Assembly: GCF_051622035.1 (NCBI RefSeq) | Contig: NC_135358.1 | Span: forward strand, 18,386,501-18,450,500 | DNA length: 64,000 bases | Source of the DNA: Arctopsyche grandis | Lineage: Eukaryota > Arthropoda > Insecta > Trichoptera > Hydropsychidae | Direction: 5' to 3' | Shown here: piece after piece, positions 52,095 to 64,000 of the stretch | How positions within the stretch are numbered: the stretch's first letter is position 1 | Layout of the letters: each line of letters begins with the position of its first letter | Position numbers and translations under genes: made by a program | Notes under the pieces: model-generated | Seen by the model: only the letters and a program-made list of their open reading frames with translations | Database searches by the model: none | What the model was told of the DNA's origin: nothing

Positions 52095-53499
52095 ATGAAG
52101 ACTTTAATCTTGTTCGCTCTCGTGGCACAAGCATTCAGCTTCCCATCTGAAATCAATGTAAGTAATACTCATTCGGAAACTTAGAAAGAATAATATTGAA
52201 GATAGTATTTTATATTTAATTTTAATTTTAGGTAACTCCAAGTGGACGAGGAGTATTCGACTCATTTTTGGAAAGCGCTTCACGACTCTGTCTCTGCAGT
52301 ATGTTCATCATGCTCTAATACATATTAAAAATTGAAATACAAAGCATTATTTGAAATATTTTATTTTATTTTAAATCAGGATGCGGCTTCCCAAATCGAG
52401 AAATGAGATCTGTTGATGTCGACGTAGATACCTCCAAAATAAGCCAAAAAGTAATTAAAACGGAGAGTAAGACCGATCAGGCCAAACCAGTGGACGACCC
52501 CCCTAGTGTGAGTATTGAAAAATCAGCCGTACAATATGAAGAAGATGAAGGGCAGTCTAAGTTAATCGGAGGTGATGTACCACCGACGCATTCATTCCCT
52601 TGGTTAGTTCTGATTATGCGGGATGGAGAAGTAGTAGCTGGAGGAGCTCTTATCACCGACAGACACATAATCACTGCAGCATCACCTCTAGCTTCGTATG
52701 AACCTATCTAATCACTAAGCTACAACCTGAATATGCATATTACGATAAAATTTAAATGAATTTTCAGAGCCGTGGCTTACGACGTCAAAGCTAGGGTATC
52801 AGTTCACGATCAGTGTGCAGGAGATGTTACTTCAAGCAACGTCAGTATAGAAGCAATCGTCGTACATCCAGCATATGCTCAAGCTTCACGTGCTCACGAT
52901 ATTGCCTTATTACGTCTTAGCAATTTATTGCGATTTGATAAGCGCATTCATCCAATCTGCTTGCCTAATGCACGTGAGGACTCGTTTTACTGTATTCGAG
53001 TTTTGATGAGTTTTCGTTGGAATCAGTAGTTAAAAGGTTCGGATTTCAGGTTTAAATCATGGCACCATTGCAACAGTCATATCTTGGTTATCGCTCGAAG
53101 GAAAAATGAAAACTACAAGTTGTGAACCTAGACGAGTTCGTCAACCGATCCTTCCCGAGGATGATTGCTCACGTGCAGTCACTTCGCCACATTTGCTCAC
53201 TTCAGATAAGTCTTGTATCGGAGTTTATGGATCGAGAACAGTGATATGCTCGGTAAGTTTAGATAAAATCTTTTTTAATACTTTTTTTAGACTTATATAT
53301 TAATTGTTATATTTTTCAGGGTGATGTTGGGTCTCCGATTCAAGCTCCCGTTAGTGGCGGGCGATATGAACTAGTGGGTATTTTGACTGACACTAATGTA
53401 TGCGAAAGCGCAACTAATGCCACTTTGTTCGTTCGAATTTTTGATCACATCAATTGGATTCGAGATACAATTACATCGGATTGTACTTGTCGCTTGTAA
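52095..53499 (+). CDS. Gene D: inactive serine protease homologue
   Basis: Six exons: 52095-52157, 52232-52298, 52380-52695, 52768-52973, 53050-53252, 53320-53499 (344 aa). Signal peptide (TLILFALVAQAFS), GRGVFDSFLES motif, CLCRCG, then a 60-residue acidic/Lys-rich linker before K104|LIGG. The fold is trypsin-like but catalysis is lost: TAAHC is TAASP (Ser145), GDSGGP is GDVGSP (Val), position 189 is Val and SWG of the S1 pocket is TDT. Cys42 and Cys58 are both gone. Asp102 remains (HDIALLRL). It ends CTCRL. A single last exon replaces the two used in B and C. Insect pseudoproteases of this kind act as cofactors or decoys; the role here is inferred. Closest relative in the window is gene E. 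Confidence 0.88.
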
Positions 53500-53729
53500 A
53501 CATAAAATATATTTATTTTTGTAGTTTTTGTTTTTATTATTAAATTTTAAAAAAGCTTACTTGACGTGTTTTAATCATTTCAATACCCAACATGTGTAAA
53601 TGTAAATCGATGTTTTTCGATATTTTATTTTCATCGTTAGAAAAGTAGCCAGCAACATCAGCAACACAATTAATGACAAATTATATTTAAGTATAGAAAC
53701 GAAGAGTTCATTTAACGAGAATTGGGGAA

Positions 53730-53890
53730 TCCAGGCCCACCGCCTCATTTGTCACCATTATTTGAATTTAATTTCAAATTTATGGTTATATTATAAATTT
53801 ATATATAGTACATATGTACAAAGTAGGCCATATGTGTGGCTTTGGGGGCAATTCCGTAAAGCCACCACGGTGAAATAAAAAATAAAAAAA
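53730..53890 (+). mobile_element. SINE 3' half with variant tail hairpin
   Basis: 'tgtcaccattatttgaattt' matches the SINE body. The tail hairpin 53828-53870 ends GCCACCACGG with the opposite arm CCATATGTGTGGC, the third stem version, followed by AAATAAAAAATAAAA. Confidence 0.65.
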
Positions 53891-53929
53891 TTCTTACATG
53901 GTTACATTTAAGTTGCTTTTATAATTGTA

Positions 53930-54114
53930 TGTATGTAAGTTTTGGTTCGTAGAATCCGTGACGTTAAATTTAATAAAAAAACAAATGACTATTCAAATAA
54001 ATTTAAATAAAATAAAACTATTCAAATAAATTTAATAAAATGTTTACTATTAGATTAGCCATGTTTAAGCAGTTTATGTTACAAATACCGAGCGAAGACG
54101 GGTTAAGCCACTGG
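53930..54114 (+). mobile_element. Helitron-like element (family 1), short copy
   Basis: Starts near 'ttttggttcg', has 'atccgtgacgt' and ends 'accgagcgaagacgggtt' then AAGCCACTGG before T. It lacks the GC-rich cargo seen at 14413-14923. Confidence 0.55.
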
Positions 54115-55052
54115 TATTATATAAAACCGACTCGTAAATAATGTGTTCCTCAAGTGAAAAGATAATGAAAAAGATGACTACCGTTTACACTGCACAAATT
54201 AAGCTTACACGTTGATATATTTTTTTTATTAAAAATTTCCATCAGATTAAAATTGGCTATAGCACATTTTGCGCCAAATTTATATGTGAAAAACATACTG
54301 AACCGGTTCCAAAATTTGGGGCCGCGACCCGACTCGCCAGAGCACTGCCCTCATACGCCCACCCATATATGTATAATACATAATATGCATGTATGAATAT
54401 ATATAATATGTATGTATGTATACAAAACACAATCAATCTTACCATGGTTTTCAATATACATACAAATGATATTTAATTTAAGTATTAAAATACAACTGCA
54501 ATTAAGAATGTTCAGACATCATTTACCATACATACATATGTACATACGTATTTAGATGTATGCATGCACAAAGAAATTTGTTATTTTTTGCATGTATGTA
54601 TGGGTGAGCATGTACGAACATCATTCATCTGTCCAAGGTCCATCTATCATAATCTTTCAGATCCCAGATCCCTTTTCAAATCCCATGTTTGTGTCAACAT
54701 AGATGGGTTAATTTATTTGTAATTTTATGTTTTGTGGCTACTTCAGTTATTATTTGAACTTTTGCTGTTAATGTTTTTTAAAACAATCTCTTATTTTCTA
54801 CCATTGTGACGCATTAGAAATTCCTGTAATGCCACAAAGGTCCAAGCTTTAAATAAATAAATAAATAGCAAAATTTCAGTATTAAATGTTAGTTTTATCA
54901 ATTTAATGGTTAAAATGAAATGAACACGATGATGATTCTATTCGTCCTTTATTTATATTAAGAAAAATAATAATATTCTAAGTTAAATTCTTTTAATTAT
55001 AATGATTTTCTCAAAAATTGAATTCAGGCATATACATACATATGTAGTATGT
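54115..55052. other. Intergenic with LINE/SINE tail 54801-54868
   Basis: The hairpin 54801-54840 (CCATTGTGAC ... GCCACAAAGG) followed by AAATAAATAAATAAAT marks a 3' end of the same tail family. The rest is AT-rich with TATG repeats and no gene. Confidence 0.55.
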
Positions 55053-55110
55053 ATGTAACAGTAGCGTGCCGTCCATGCATGCTGTGGATGCTGCGCATCC
55101 CTTAAAATTT
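55053..55110 (+). mobile_element. hAT element left-end fragment
   Basis: CAGTAGCGTGCCGTCCATGC with 'gatgctgcgcatccc' parallels the left end of the hAT derivative at 61711 (CAGTGGCGGCTCGTCCATAC). The matching right end was not found. Confidence 0.45.
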
Positions 55111-55600
55111 ACGTCAAAAATATTTTCGTACCGTTTGTTTTCTGAATTTCTTAGTTTTATTTATCTTTCATTTATTTTTGATTACGTGATTATGATATAT
55201 ACGATCTTTTGTCTGACCCAAAATTTACATAAACGAGCACCCCCGTTGAAAGGCCGTGGCCGTCTGCGCAAACGGTGCTTGTTTCCCATCACGCTTGTAT
55301 TACCATGTATGCTGAAGTTCTCTACAAATCTTTTGCGCATGCGCACAAGTGAACTGTTACTCATGCGTATGCGCATGAGTGAGACGACTCTACATACAGA
55401 CGTCAAGTGTCGTGCAACACTTGATCTGGAAACAAAATCTCATTTTGCTTATGTATGGACTTGATTCGCTTTTTTTATGTATGGACTTTCGCTTGATTCG
55501 TTGATTGATACTTCGCACGTTACGTCCTAAGTTATTATTTATTATGGCCCTAAATATAGATAGCCAAAGTAACAATTCAAGTGGATTTATCGTCGTTGTT

Positions 55601-55778
<178 letters not shown>

Positions 55779-55839
55779 GGTAGTCTGCGCTCATCATTGT
55801 TTTCATGATTGATTGTGATTTATGAGTGAAATTTTGATT

Positions 55840-56130
55840 AACTCTCTTCCATTTGGGCCTTACAGGGATGTTTTGTATTTGTAGTTGTTTCTTACATATT
55901 TATTGAAACTGGCTGTAGGTGCAAGGCATTCCTTATGCTATATTTTATTTGATATTTTTACTTTATCTGTTATTATAAATGCTATTTTTTATGTATGTAT
56001 GGATGTATTTATGTTTATGTTAATTGTTATTTTGTTTTTTTTCTTTTTTGTGTTATATTTTTTGACCATTGTGGCGCTTTAGGAATTCCTGTTATGCCAC
56101 AATGGTCTGTTTAAAATAAATAAATAAATA
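55840..56130 (+). mobile_element. LINE/SINE-like 3' end
   Basis: A T-rich segment ending in the tail hairpin 56066-56105 (CCATTGTGGC ... GCCACAATGG) and AAATAAATAAATAAAT. No reverse transcriptase frame is attached. Confidence 0.55.
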
Positions 56131-56386
56131 TATATATAATTATATAGAAACAGTGGTTATATTTATTTAATTGTAGCACTTGTACAACTGAATCAGGGTC
56201 AATGGAAAACTCTTTAATGATATTATGTGATTTTCGATATGCTGTCGGTGCCCTCTCCAAGACAAAAATATATTATTTTATAAAAATTGTACAGGCCTTT
56301 GGAATCCTTGAATATAACGGGACCAATACTGAATCAGGATATACTGGGAATGACCGGTTATATCGCGATTGAAACCACCGACGTAA

Positions 56387-56393
56387 TATAAAG
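56387..56393 (+). promoter_or_regulatory. TATA-like box of gene E
   Basis: TATAAAG is followed about 30 bases later by TCAGTT (56418), an arthropod-type initiator, 19 bases before the ATG. Confidence 0.5.
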
Positions 56394-56436
56394 ATTCGAA
56401 AATCTTCCAGAATGTTTCAGTTTGTCGTCGATCGCC

Positions 56437-57965
56437 ATGAATTTCCATTTTCTTTTACTGTCTTTGGTGATTTTCATCGTTTGTGTTCGATCTGCAAAAG
56501 TATTCACCGTCGAAAAAATCTTAAATCTTAAATTCTTATAATTAAATATTAAATATTAAAAAGTTTCAATAAAATTTCAGAGCAACGATGAAAATGAAAA
56601 CCAGAGCTATATAAAAGGAGTGCTGAGCACGTTCCTCGGGGGAGGGCAAGCATTCAGAACATGTCATTGCAGTAAGTTTTAAAGTATATAAATAATTTTT
56701 GAGAAAATTTTCATTTATAATTACATATTCTGTTCAGGATGTGGACTCTCTGCAGAAGACAAAAACCGAAAAGTGAACCAACTGGGACAAGGTTTAGCTA
56801 TTTTATCCGGATTTAGTCCAAACTTAGGAGCCCGTATGGTAGGAGGAATATCCCTAGATCCTCACGCTTTACCTTGGCTTTCTTTGGTTTTGTATAATGG
56901 AGTTATAGTGGCAATGGGAGCTTTAGTATCTGATCGTCATATTCTTACATCAGCATCACCTCTTATCAGGTTAATCATTTGTTTTGTTTCCGCATTGATA
57001 TTTTAGTTTGTTCACCTTGGACATAAATCTATGTATATGTATAGACTTTGCCATTTTCCTCACCATTACTAAAAAAACAAGATTATATACATATGACATA
57101 TATGCCTACAAAAACGTCCATTAAATAAAATAATATGATTTAAATATTTATTTATGCATATTACAGTGCAACTCCTGCTAATACCAAAGTAACTTTGGGT
57201 GCCCACAATCGATGCGTGCTCGATTCCTCTGGAAACTACAGTATTATTAGCATAATCTTACATCCTAATTTTGATTTTGGAACAAGAGCTCATGATCTTG
57301 CTCTTTTAAAACTTTCAAATTTCATCGCATTCGATAAACGCATTATTCCAATCTGCTTACCAACGAAGTGTAGGTTGTATTTTAATACTTTATATAAGCT
57401 GTGGTTGGCTACTTATAATTGTTTCTAATGTTTCAGTACCTAATTTTCTGGGTCAACATGTAACTGTTGCTTCATGGTCAGATATTCCCGTTGCTCCCTC
57501 AACAGCACCTGTTTATACTTGTGTACCCAGAAGATTGCGATTACCCGTTTTAACAAACACCGAATGCTCGAAAACTATTACCAATTCGACACTGCTTACG
57601 TCAGATAAAAACTGCTTGGGGTTGATTGGTTCTAATGGCGTAATTTGTACGGTATGAAAATTTATTGATTGTTCTAAAAATTATTTGTTAAGTAAACATT
57701 TAGATTTTCCAACGATAACCTTGGAATAAATGTACATAGTAAAAGTTCAATAATTAACAGCCTTGTACATATGTTTAAATTTTAGTCTGATGTTGGTGCA
57801 CCAGTCCAATTCCAAACTCTTACAGGTCATTATGAGCTAATAGGAATTATTACAGACGCCAACGTATGCAATTCTCTCAATAGTACATTATACATAAGGA
57901 TCAGCGATCATCTTCAGTGGATCAAAGAGCACATTAGATCGGATTGTACTTGCTTCAAAATATAA
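56437..57965 (+). CDS. Gene E: inactive serine protease homologue, paralogue of D
   Basis: Six exons: 56437-56499, 56581-56671, 56738-56969, 57167-57369, 57437-57651, 57786-57965 (327 aa). Signal peptide (FHFLLLSLVIFIVCVRSA), KGVLSTFLGGG, CHCRCG, a 30-residue linker and R84|MVGG. Catalytic His is Ser (SASP, Ser125), catalytic Ser is Val (SDVGAP), and Cys42 and Cys58 are lost as in D. Asp102 remains (HDLALLKL). SWG is TDA. It ends CTCFKI. Exon 1 (63 nt) and the last exon (180 nt) have the same lengths as in D, so this is a tandem duplicate. Exon 4 uses a GTAGGT donor at 57370, the only choice that keeps frame. Probable secreted non-enzymatic cofactor (inference). Confidence 0.87.
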
Positions 57966-57997
57966 AAATTATATGTAATTTAAGAAAAAAAATATAC

Positions 57998-59072
57998 AAT
58001 CGAAAATAATATGTATTTTTCTTTCGATCCAAAATCAAATCAAAGAAAAAAATTCGGGTGTGACCAACCGATGACTTTATCTATGTATTTGAGGAATTTA
58101 AGAAGGTTACAAAACAAAATTCTATATTGAACCGTACAGACAGATATAAAATACTAATAACTATGATAGCGATACAAATTGAACCCAAATGTATGAAAAC
58201 TTGCACAAGACAAAAGTTCTACTTTCAGTTGTCGGATTTTGTTCAAATTTTTTTTCTTACTTAAAATCAATATAATTATTATACACATTACATATCAAGA
58301 GGATAAAAATAATTTAAAAGGTCAAAATAAAATAATGAAATATTGTTTAAAAAAAAAATACTACTTCCGGTTTACGAATTTTGACCAAAACAGTAGCAGC
58401 TCTAAGTTAGTACATAAAAAATACAAATATAAATTTTCAGCTTAATACGATCAGGGATGTGGACAGAATCCAGGCGACAACATTTTTGACCGTTCTAAGA
58501 GGAAAAAATCCCACTTCCAGTTTATTAAATTTTGTGATTATTGTTATTTTCATCACCTGATACAAGAATTATACTTGAATTTTTTCGTGAAGAACACACA
58601 TGTTTAACGGGTCGAAAAAAATATTGGATGAAAAATAGAACAAGAGTTAACTGCCACTTCCGGTTGAGGGATGCTTACCAAATTTTATACATAACTTGGT
58701 ATTAAGCTTAAACTTGTAGAAAGGTTTCTGAGAAAAATATAAAAAACCTCGATTCTTTAGAGTAAAAGTACTACTTCCGATTCAGATAAAAATATTTAAA
58801 AAATATAAGGTTATAAAGATTACTATTTCTATTACATGTAAAAAAAAAATTTCAAATCCCACAAAATCCACACACACATTTTTTTCTATTATACATATAT
58901 CATGAAAACGTGATCAGTGATCAATTCTGGGTTCGAATCAGTCAAAATCTCGAGTTCAAATTTTCGCATGATCACAAAACTTCATCTATTGTTACTAGGT
59001 ACATACATAGATAAAGTAAAAATAAATAATCGAAAATAATATCAATTTTTCTTTCGGTCCAAAATCAAATCA
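57998..59072 (+). repeat. Repeat block with 45-bp direct repeats at both ends
   Basis: 57998-58042 and 59028-59072 are alike at 42 of 45 positions ('tttttctttcg', 'tccaaaatcaaatca'). Between them, degenerate units of about 120-150 bases carry ACTTCCGG-like cores near 58361, 58510, 58652 and 58771. The 3' end (58935-58990) also resembles 33720-33770. No gene; unclassified. Confidence 0.6.
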
Positions 59073-59520
59073 TAATCACTTTACATACTCGTTCATACAT
59101 ATGTATGTATATACAAATCGCTACCGATTATAAAATTTGGAAAATACACATTCAAGTCACTCCAAATGACGGTGTGCTATTGTCGTTTCTCCGTATGAGC
59201 TAAATTTACATTGAATCGTATTTGAAGTTAAGTCAAATTACATTATTGTACATACAATGCATATAAATTCGAATTGTTACAAGGCTTATCAGAATCGTTA
59301 TCAATCCCGAATAAAACAATGGTATGTTCCTATTAGAATTGTTGCATACAACTGATTTTTTACACAAATCTTCTATTTAAATAGCCGACACCAAATTCTG
59401 ATTCACATTGTTAACAAGTATGCACCATAATACATTGTCAACATGATAGAAATCGCTTGAGAAGTCTATCAAAATTAGAATAGAGCGAATATACCTAAAT
59501 AATCAAATTCTCGAACAAAA

Positions 59521-61036
59521 ATGGACCGCTTAATTGAAAATTCTTCACCTCAAGAAAGTGCAAATAATGGAGAAACAGTGATAGCTGAAGAAATTTGTGA
59601 AACGGACTCGACTTGCAATCTCGGAACTGATTTTGACTATAATAGAAAAATCGTTTGGTTCAATGTTTTCGGATTTGTGGTGCTTCATGTGGGAGCTTTG
59701 TATGGATTGTACAAAGGATTCACCGAAGCAAAAACCATCACTGTACTATGGGGTATTTTTTATTTCGAAATTTAATTTCCACTTCATCACACTATTTCTA
59801 TTTTTCCTTATGAGTTTTCAAAACCATATATTTCAGCTATGGCTATACTTTGGCTTAGTGGTCTAGGCATAACACTTGGTGCTCATCGTCTTTGGACACA
59901 TCGGAGTTTTCGCGCAGTACTATCACTTCAAATAGTATTGATGATATTACAAACTGTAGCTGGACAGGTACGCATTCAACCCCATTTTTAATATCTTATA
60001 TACATACATTTGTTAATAATTTGAACAAACACCAAAAACTCTAGAATTGCATTTGGATATGGGTAAGAGATCATAGGCAACATCATCGATACGCTGACAC
60101 AGATGCAGATCCGCATAACGTCAGAAGAGGTTTCTTCTTCTCCCACATGGGGTGGTTGATGTCTCGAAAACATCCGCTTGTCATCAAAATGGGCCACAAC
60201 ATCAACATGGAGGATCTAAATGCAGATCCTATAGTCATGTTTCAAAAGAAGTATTTAAACATAATTGAAATTAGCTTCGTATTATGGAATTAAGTGCTTA
60301 TGAAATATTATATTTCAGATATTACAATCCACTCTACTTCCTACTTGCTATCTACATACCTGTAGCGATACCTGTTTACTTTGGAAACGAAACCTGGTCT
60401 ACATCTTTGTTAATTTGCTACTTCACAAGATACATTATTGCCTTGCACACCACTTGGTCCGTCAATAGTATTGCACACATCTATGGCTATAAACCCTTTG
60501 ATAAGTACGGGTATATATTTTTTGCTAAAATGAAATTAAATACAACATATTACCATTATTATATATTATCAATTCTAGAAATATATTGGCTGTAGAATCT
60601 AGCTTTGTGTCACTCGTAACCTCTGGCGAGGGTTGGCATAACTACCACCATGTATTTCCTTGGGATTATAAAGCTGCCGAATTGGGAACACCTCTTCAGG
60701 TGTCCACTCATGTAATAGATGCATTGGCACATTTCGGATTAGCATATGATTTGAAGCAAGCACCCACAAATATGGTAATTAGCTTTTTCCCAGAGTAATT
60801 CAAATGATGTTTTCAGGTCAATATGTTTGAATACGTGTGCTAAACTTGAATTTCCTCTGCCTTTCTATTCAATACTCAATCAGAGCTAGAAAGCGATCAG
60901 TTGTGACATGCAAAAAAAGTAGTCATTCATTATAATCAAAACTAGTATTAATATTTTTTTTCTTCAGGTAAAATCCCGGTCGAAAAGGACTGGAGATCGA
61001 GTATATGAGACTTGTGAAACAGAAAAATCACGCTAA
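59521..61036 (+). CDS. Gene F: acyl-CoA delta-9-type desaturase
   Basis: Six exons: 59521-59752, 59837-59967, 60045-60250, 60319-60504, 60579-60774, 60968-61036 (339 aa). All junctions are GT-AG and in frame. An endoplasmic-reticulum membrane di-iron enzyme that inserts a double bond in fatty acyl-CoA with cytochrome b5 and oxygen. All three histidine boxes are intact: HRLWTH (94-99), HRQHH (131-135), HNYHH (272-276). DTDADPHNVRRGFFFSHMGW and EGWHNYHHVFPWDYKAAE are family signatures. Hydrophobic segments near residues 42-62, 78-93 and 192-240 fit the usual four membrane spans. It has a polar 40-residue N-terminus and a short basic C-terminus. Regiospecificity cannot be read from sequence; delta-9 or a pheromone-type variant are both possible. 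No visible link to the protease cluster. Confidence 0.93.
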
Positions 61037-61229
61037 AATATTTACAAATTAATATACATACATATGTACATACATAGGTAGCTAATTCATTGAACTTAAT
61101 TTTTGACCAATTCATTTTCATAAAAATAATATGCACTTGTAACTAAATATATTGTACGAAAAACAAATTATTCAACATTAATTTTAATGTATTTGACATT
61201 ATATAAATTATTCCAATATAAAACAATAG

Positions 61230-61589
61230 TGTTGCGTCGGGGTGGGTGGAGGATCCAAGTAAAAGGCCAACAGTCGTATCACAGCATTTATTGATGATTA
61301 AGGAGATACACGCATTGCCAGTGCTCCGTCCAGAATGACATGATATCGCCTACGTACCGCCTTATAAGGGATAGATCTCTCAGGACGTCTAATCTGTTTA
61401 CCTACTGTATAGTCACGTATTCGGATATGTATTCCCACGGTATGAGAAGTGCAATCATTGTTTAGCTTTCATGCACTTAGCTTGTCGCTTATCCTTAAAA
61501 CCACTTACCCCGGTCACACGGTCTCTCAGGACGCTACCCGGTCTAATCCGATCGCAATTACTCGGCGGCTCTGTTTAGTATACGTTACA
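61230..61589 (-). mobile_element. Solo LTR, copy 2 (inverted)
   Basis: The plus strand reads TGTTGCGTCGGGG ... CGTTACA; its reverse complement matches 11016-11429. Flanked by ATAG at 61226-61229 and 61590-61593, again a 4-bp duplication. Shorter than copy 1 by about 54 bases. No internal element remains. Confidence 0.88.
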
Positions 61590-61710
61590 ATAGTATCTAA
61601 TTTTAGTGTAAAGTAGCCGAATTTAAGTTCCGTGTACTTGTCAAAAGTGAATTATATTAAAAATCAAGTTCAATTATTTATTCCCATTACTATATGTATG
61701 TACATATATA

Positions 61711-62909
61711 CAGTGGCGGCTCGTCCATACGCACTGCGGAGCTGCAGCACCCCCAAGCAAATTGAGAAAAATGTAATATCATAATATACCTACATAAATT
61801 TATGTATATTATATGAAAATATCAATACAATTTAAGCGTTTATTAAGCTCGTCCGCACACCGATACATTCAATAATGATCATACACCGCGGTACTAATAT
61901 CAGAAAGTGAGGCATCGTTTATGATTTTGGACAGTACGGTTTTCAATGGAATATGCTCGAGTGGGCGAAGGAGAGGCACGGGGAGGGCGCTCGCAGTCAG
62001 AAGCTTGGTCTCGTACTGCCACTCCCGACAGTATTTTGTGTTGCGTCGTATGCGCGCGCCCGACACCTGTCGCTTTTTCTCATTCCTTCTGCTTTCGCTT
62101 TAAAAGTACAGAAAGAAAATGCCAATGGAAGATCTACTACTAACCGTTGAATCATATCCAATTCTAGATATAGAAAAGCTTCAGAATGAATTAAAAGAGT
62201 TTTACAGCTTCAATGATTTATTAACATAGTTAAAATTTATTTCTGCAAACAATTTATGCAAAGTTCTTGAGGAAATAACAAAACTAATTCAAATTCTACT
62301 TACAAATTCAGTGACTCCCGCTGAGTGAAAACGGTGTTTTTTGACAATAAAAATAAAGTAAATAATAAAAAATAAAGTAAAAAGTAAAAAATAAAGTAAA
62401 AAAATGATCATGAACAATGAAAAATTAACGAAAAGGTGATATACCTTTTTTCAATTGGATAGCTTTAATGATTTATCAACATTGTTAAAATTTATTTCTG
62501 CAAGCTGTATTTTTTGACGGTGTTTTTTGTTAATAAAAAGAATAAAGACATATAAATGCTATTATGGCGCATTAGGTTATTCCTGTAATGCCACAATAGT
62601 CCAAAACTAACTAACCATAAATAACTATAAGAAACACAATGGTTCAGGAAAGATTCTGTCTATGCTTCTGTCCAAGATGTCAATTGAAAAAAAATTATTA
62701 TGAATAATGAAAAATTTAACTAAAAGGTGATTGACCTTTTTTCAAGGAAAAAAGACAGAAGAATCAATTTTATAATGGAATAAAAATACATATAATGTTT
62801 AATTTTAATAATTTTGATGTAAATAGTAAAACGTAATCCAAATAAACATTTTTTTTTATTTTTAATCAACCGCAGCACCCCCAGATATCTTATCCATGAG
62901 TCGCCACTG
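61711..62909 (+). mobile_element. hAT transposon deletion derivative
   Basis: Ends CAGTGGCGGCTCGTCCAT and, at the right, ATGAGTCGCCACTG. Flanks are TATA-type low complexity, so the 8-bp duplication is not clear. Internal segments are duplicated: 62206-62260 with 62457-62510, and 62402-62458 with 62692-62748. Transposase C-terminal remnants lie at 62110-62340. Confidence 0.7.
62110..62340 (+). pseudogene. hAT transposase C-terminal remnant
   Basis: Translation reads LTVESYPILDIEKLQNELK..FY, an in-frame stop near 62229, then CKVLEEITKLIQILLTN and SVTPAE. This resembles the C-terminal dimerisation region of ZMYM1-like hAT transposases, just before the usual T-x-AEAER motif. Stops and truncation make it nonfunctional. 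Confidence 0.55.
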
Positions 62910-63392
62910 TGTATATATATACATACATATTTAATATATCTACATATGTATGTATGTATAATATAATAAATGTATTTATATTGTAATTAATGTATGTACA
63001 ATATATGTATGTATATCATGTGATAAGTGTATGTAAGAAATAATAAATGTATTTTTAATATAATAAATGTATCTATAATATGTACATATAATTTGATATA
63101 TGTATGTATCTACATATATGTCTATGAGTGTTACGTCTGATTTGTGAAATTGCATATTAAGTGAAGTAATTTAAAATGGTAAGTGAAACATAAAAGAGGT
63201 TTGTAAAAAAATTATATTATTCACGAATAAAAAGTCCGTTGCTAAATTTATGAATTGAGTGAATTATCTGCTAAATGCGTTGTAAATAATTCACAACCAG
63301 CAGCAGCAGCAGCAAACAAGCCGAGAAAGGAATTTCATCAACTTGCAAGGTTGTCCGGCGATATCTCAAAATATGTCAATTTTCTATTCAAA
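62910..63392. other. TATG/CATA-rich spacer
   Basis: Short tandem TATG, CATA and TAATAAATG repeats; a short CAG run at 63299-63314. No gene. Confidence 0.5.
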
Positions 63393-63496
63393 ATGAATAT
63401 TGCAATCTATAGTCGGGTATTTTATCTTTCATCTGTAGTACTTTTCAGCCTTCAAATCTCTCTAAGTAGTCGTCCAGTTCAAATCAAAAGTCAAAA
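63393..63496 (+). CDS. Possible first exon of another secreted protein (partial)
   Basis: From ATG the frame gives MNIAIYSRVFYLSSVVLFSL, a plausible signal peptide, then QISLSSRPVQIKSQ. It is followed by a good donor, A|GTACGT, at 63497 (phase 2). No second exon is found in the remaining 500 bases, so the gene would continue beyond the window. Low-confidence call based only on signal-peptide character and donor. Confidence 0.3.
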
Positions 63497-64000
63497 GTAC
63501 GTATTTTCACTTGGGATTTTTTCCCACTGTTAATACTATTTTATATTGAAACATATTTATTGGGATAGTGTTCTGGCCACACTATTTTTTGTTTTCGTTT
63601 AAAAGGGTTAATTGGAAGTGTGCTGAATTTTAAATTGGTAAAATTGCGAGCTAAATACTCGTACTATTATTAACTCGTATTTACACGAATCATTCAACAA
63701 CTAAATTTTAGTTTTTTGATATAGAGTTTGTTAAAACAAAGCATTTTTCAGAACCATATTGATGAATATAAACATAGGTGAATAAAAAAAGATTGAATGG
63801 TTTGCATTTATCCGTTGTTTTATTTTATCTATTTGAATCGTTTTTTATCTTTTTTTATGTTTCAATAAATACTATTATGTTAGTAAACCTAAAATTTTAA
63901 TTATAGTTGTTTTTCTCATTTGTTAAAAATCAAAAATTAAAAAGGGCGCATAAAAAGCCAAACATCTAGAAAAGCCAAACAATCGACGACGGCGAGAGCC
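63497..64000. other. Right edge of window; nothing recognised
   Basis: AT-rich, no conserved segment. It could be intron if the 63393 exon is real. Confidence 0.35.

Overview
Eukaryotic, almost certainly insect nuclear DNA (holometabolous; order not resolved). The evidence is AT-rich sequence, short GT-AG introns, long TA and TATG/CATA microsatellites, dense small transposons, trypsin-like proteases whose exon and domain layout I recognise from insects, and an insect-type acyl-CoA desaturase. No prokaryotic operons, CRISPR array, rRNA or free-standing tRNA gene was seen.

Layout. 1-20.4 kb: gene-poor, full of repeats (tRNA-derived SINEs, Helitron-like elements, a 405-bp palindromic transposon, a solo LTR, hAT remnants, an AT-rich repeat family). 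20.5-25.2 kb: protease gene A (7 exons, intact triad). 25.2-30 kb: repeats, including G-rich and C-rich segments. 30.05-37.2 kb: protease gene B (CG11836-like, 7 or 8 exons). 39.6-46.5 kb: protease gene C (CG4914-like, 7 exons). 48.0-51.0 kb: an RTE-like non-LTR retrotransposon, minus strand, one internal stop. 52.1-53.5 and 56.4-58.0 kb: genes D and E, tandem catalytically dead protease homologues. 59.5-61.0 kb: gene F, a delta-9-type acyl-CoA desaturase. 61.2-62.9 kb: a second solo LTR and a hAT deletion derivative. 63.4 kb: possible first exon of a further secreted protein.

All six gene models are on the plus strand. I joined exons by hand; every junction is GT-AG and keeps frame. B, C, D and E form a family: signal peptide exon, a short second exon ending in C-x-C, a C-G before the activation site, a trypsin fold and a C-terminal C-x-C. 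B and C keep His/Asp/Ser and Asp189. D and E have lost the catalytic His and Ser, the Cys42-Cys58 pair and the S1 pocket. The locus therefore pairs two active trypsin-like zymogens with two derived pseudoproteases, a combination known in insects from clotting and melanisation cascades; a functional link here is inference.

The most unusual non-genic signal is a 3' tail hairpin shared by SINE/LINE-like repeats. Its stem occurs in three different sequences with matched changes on both arms.
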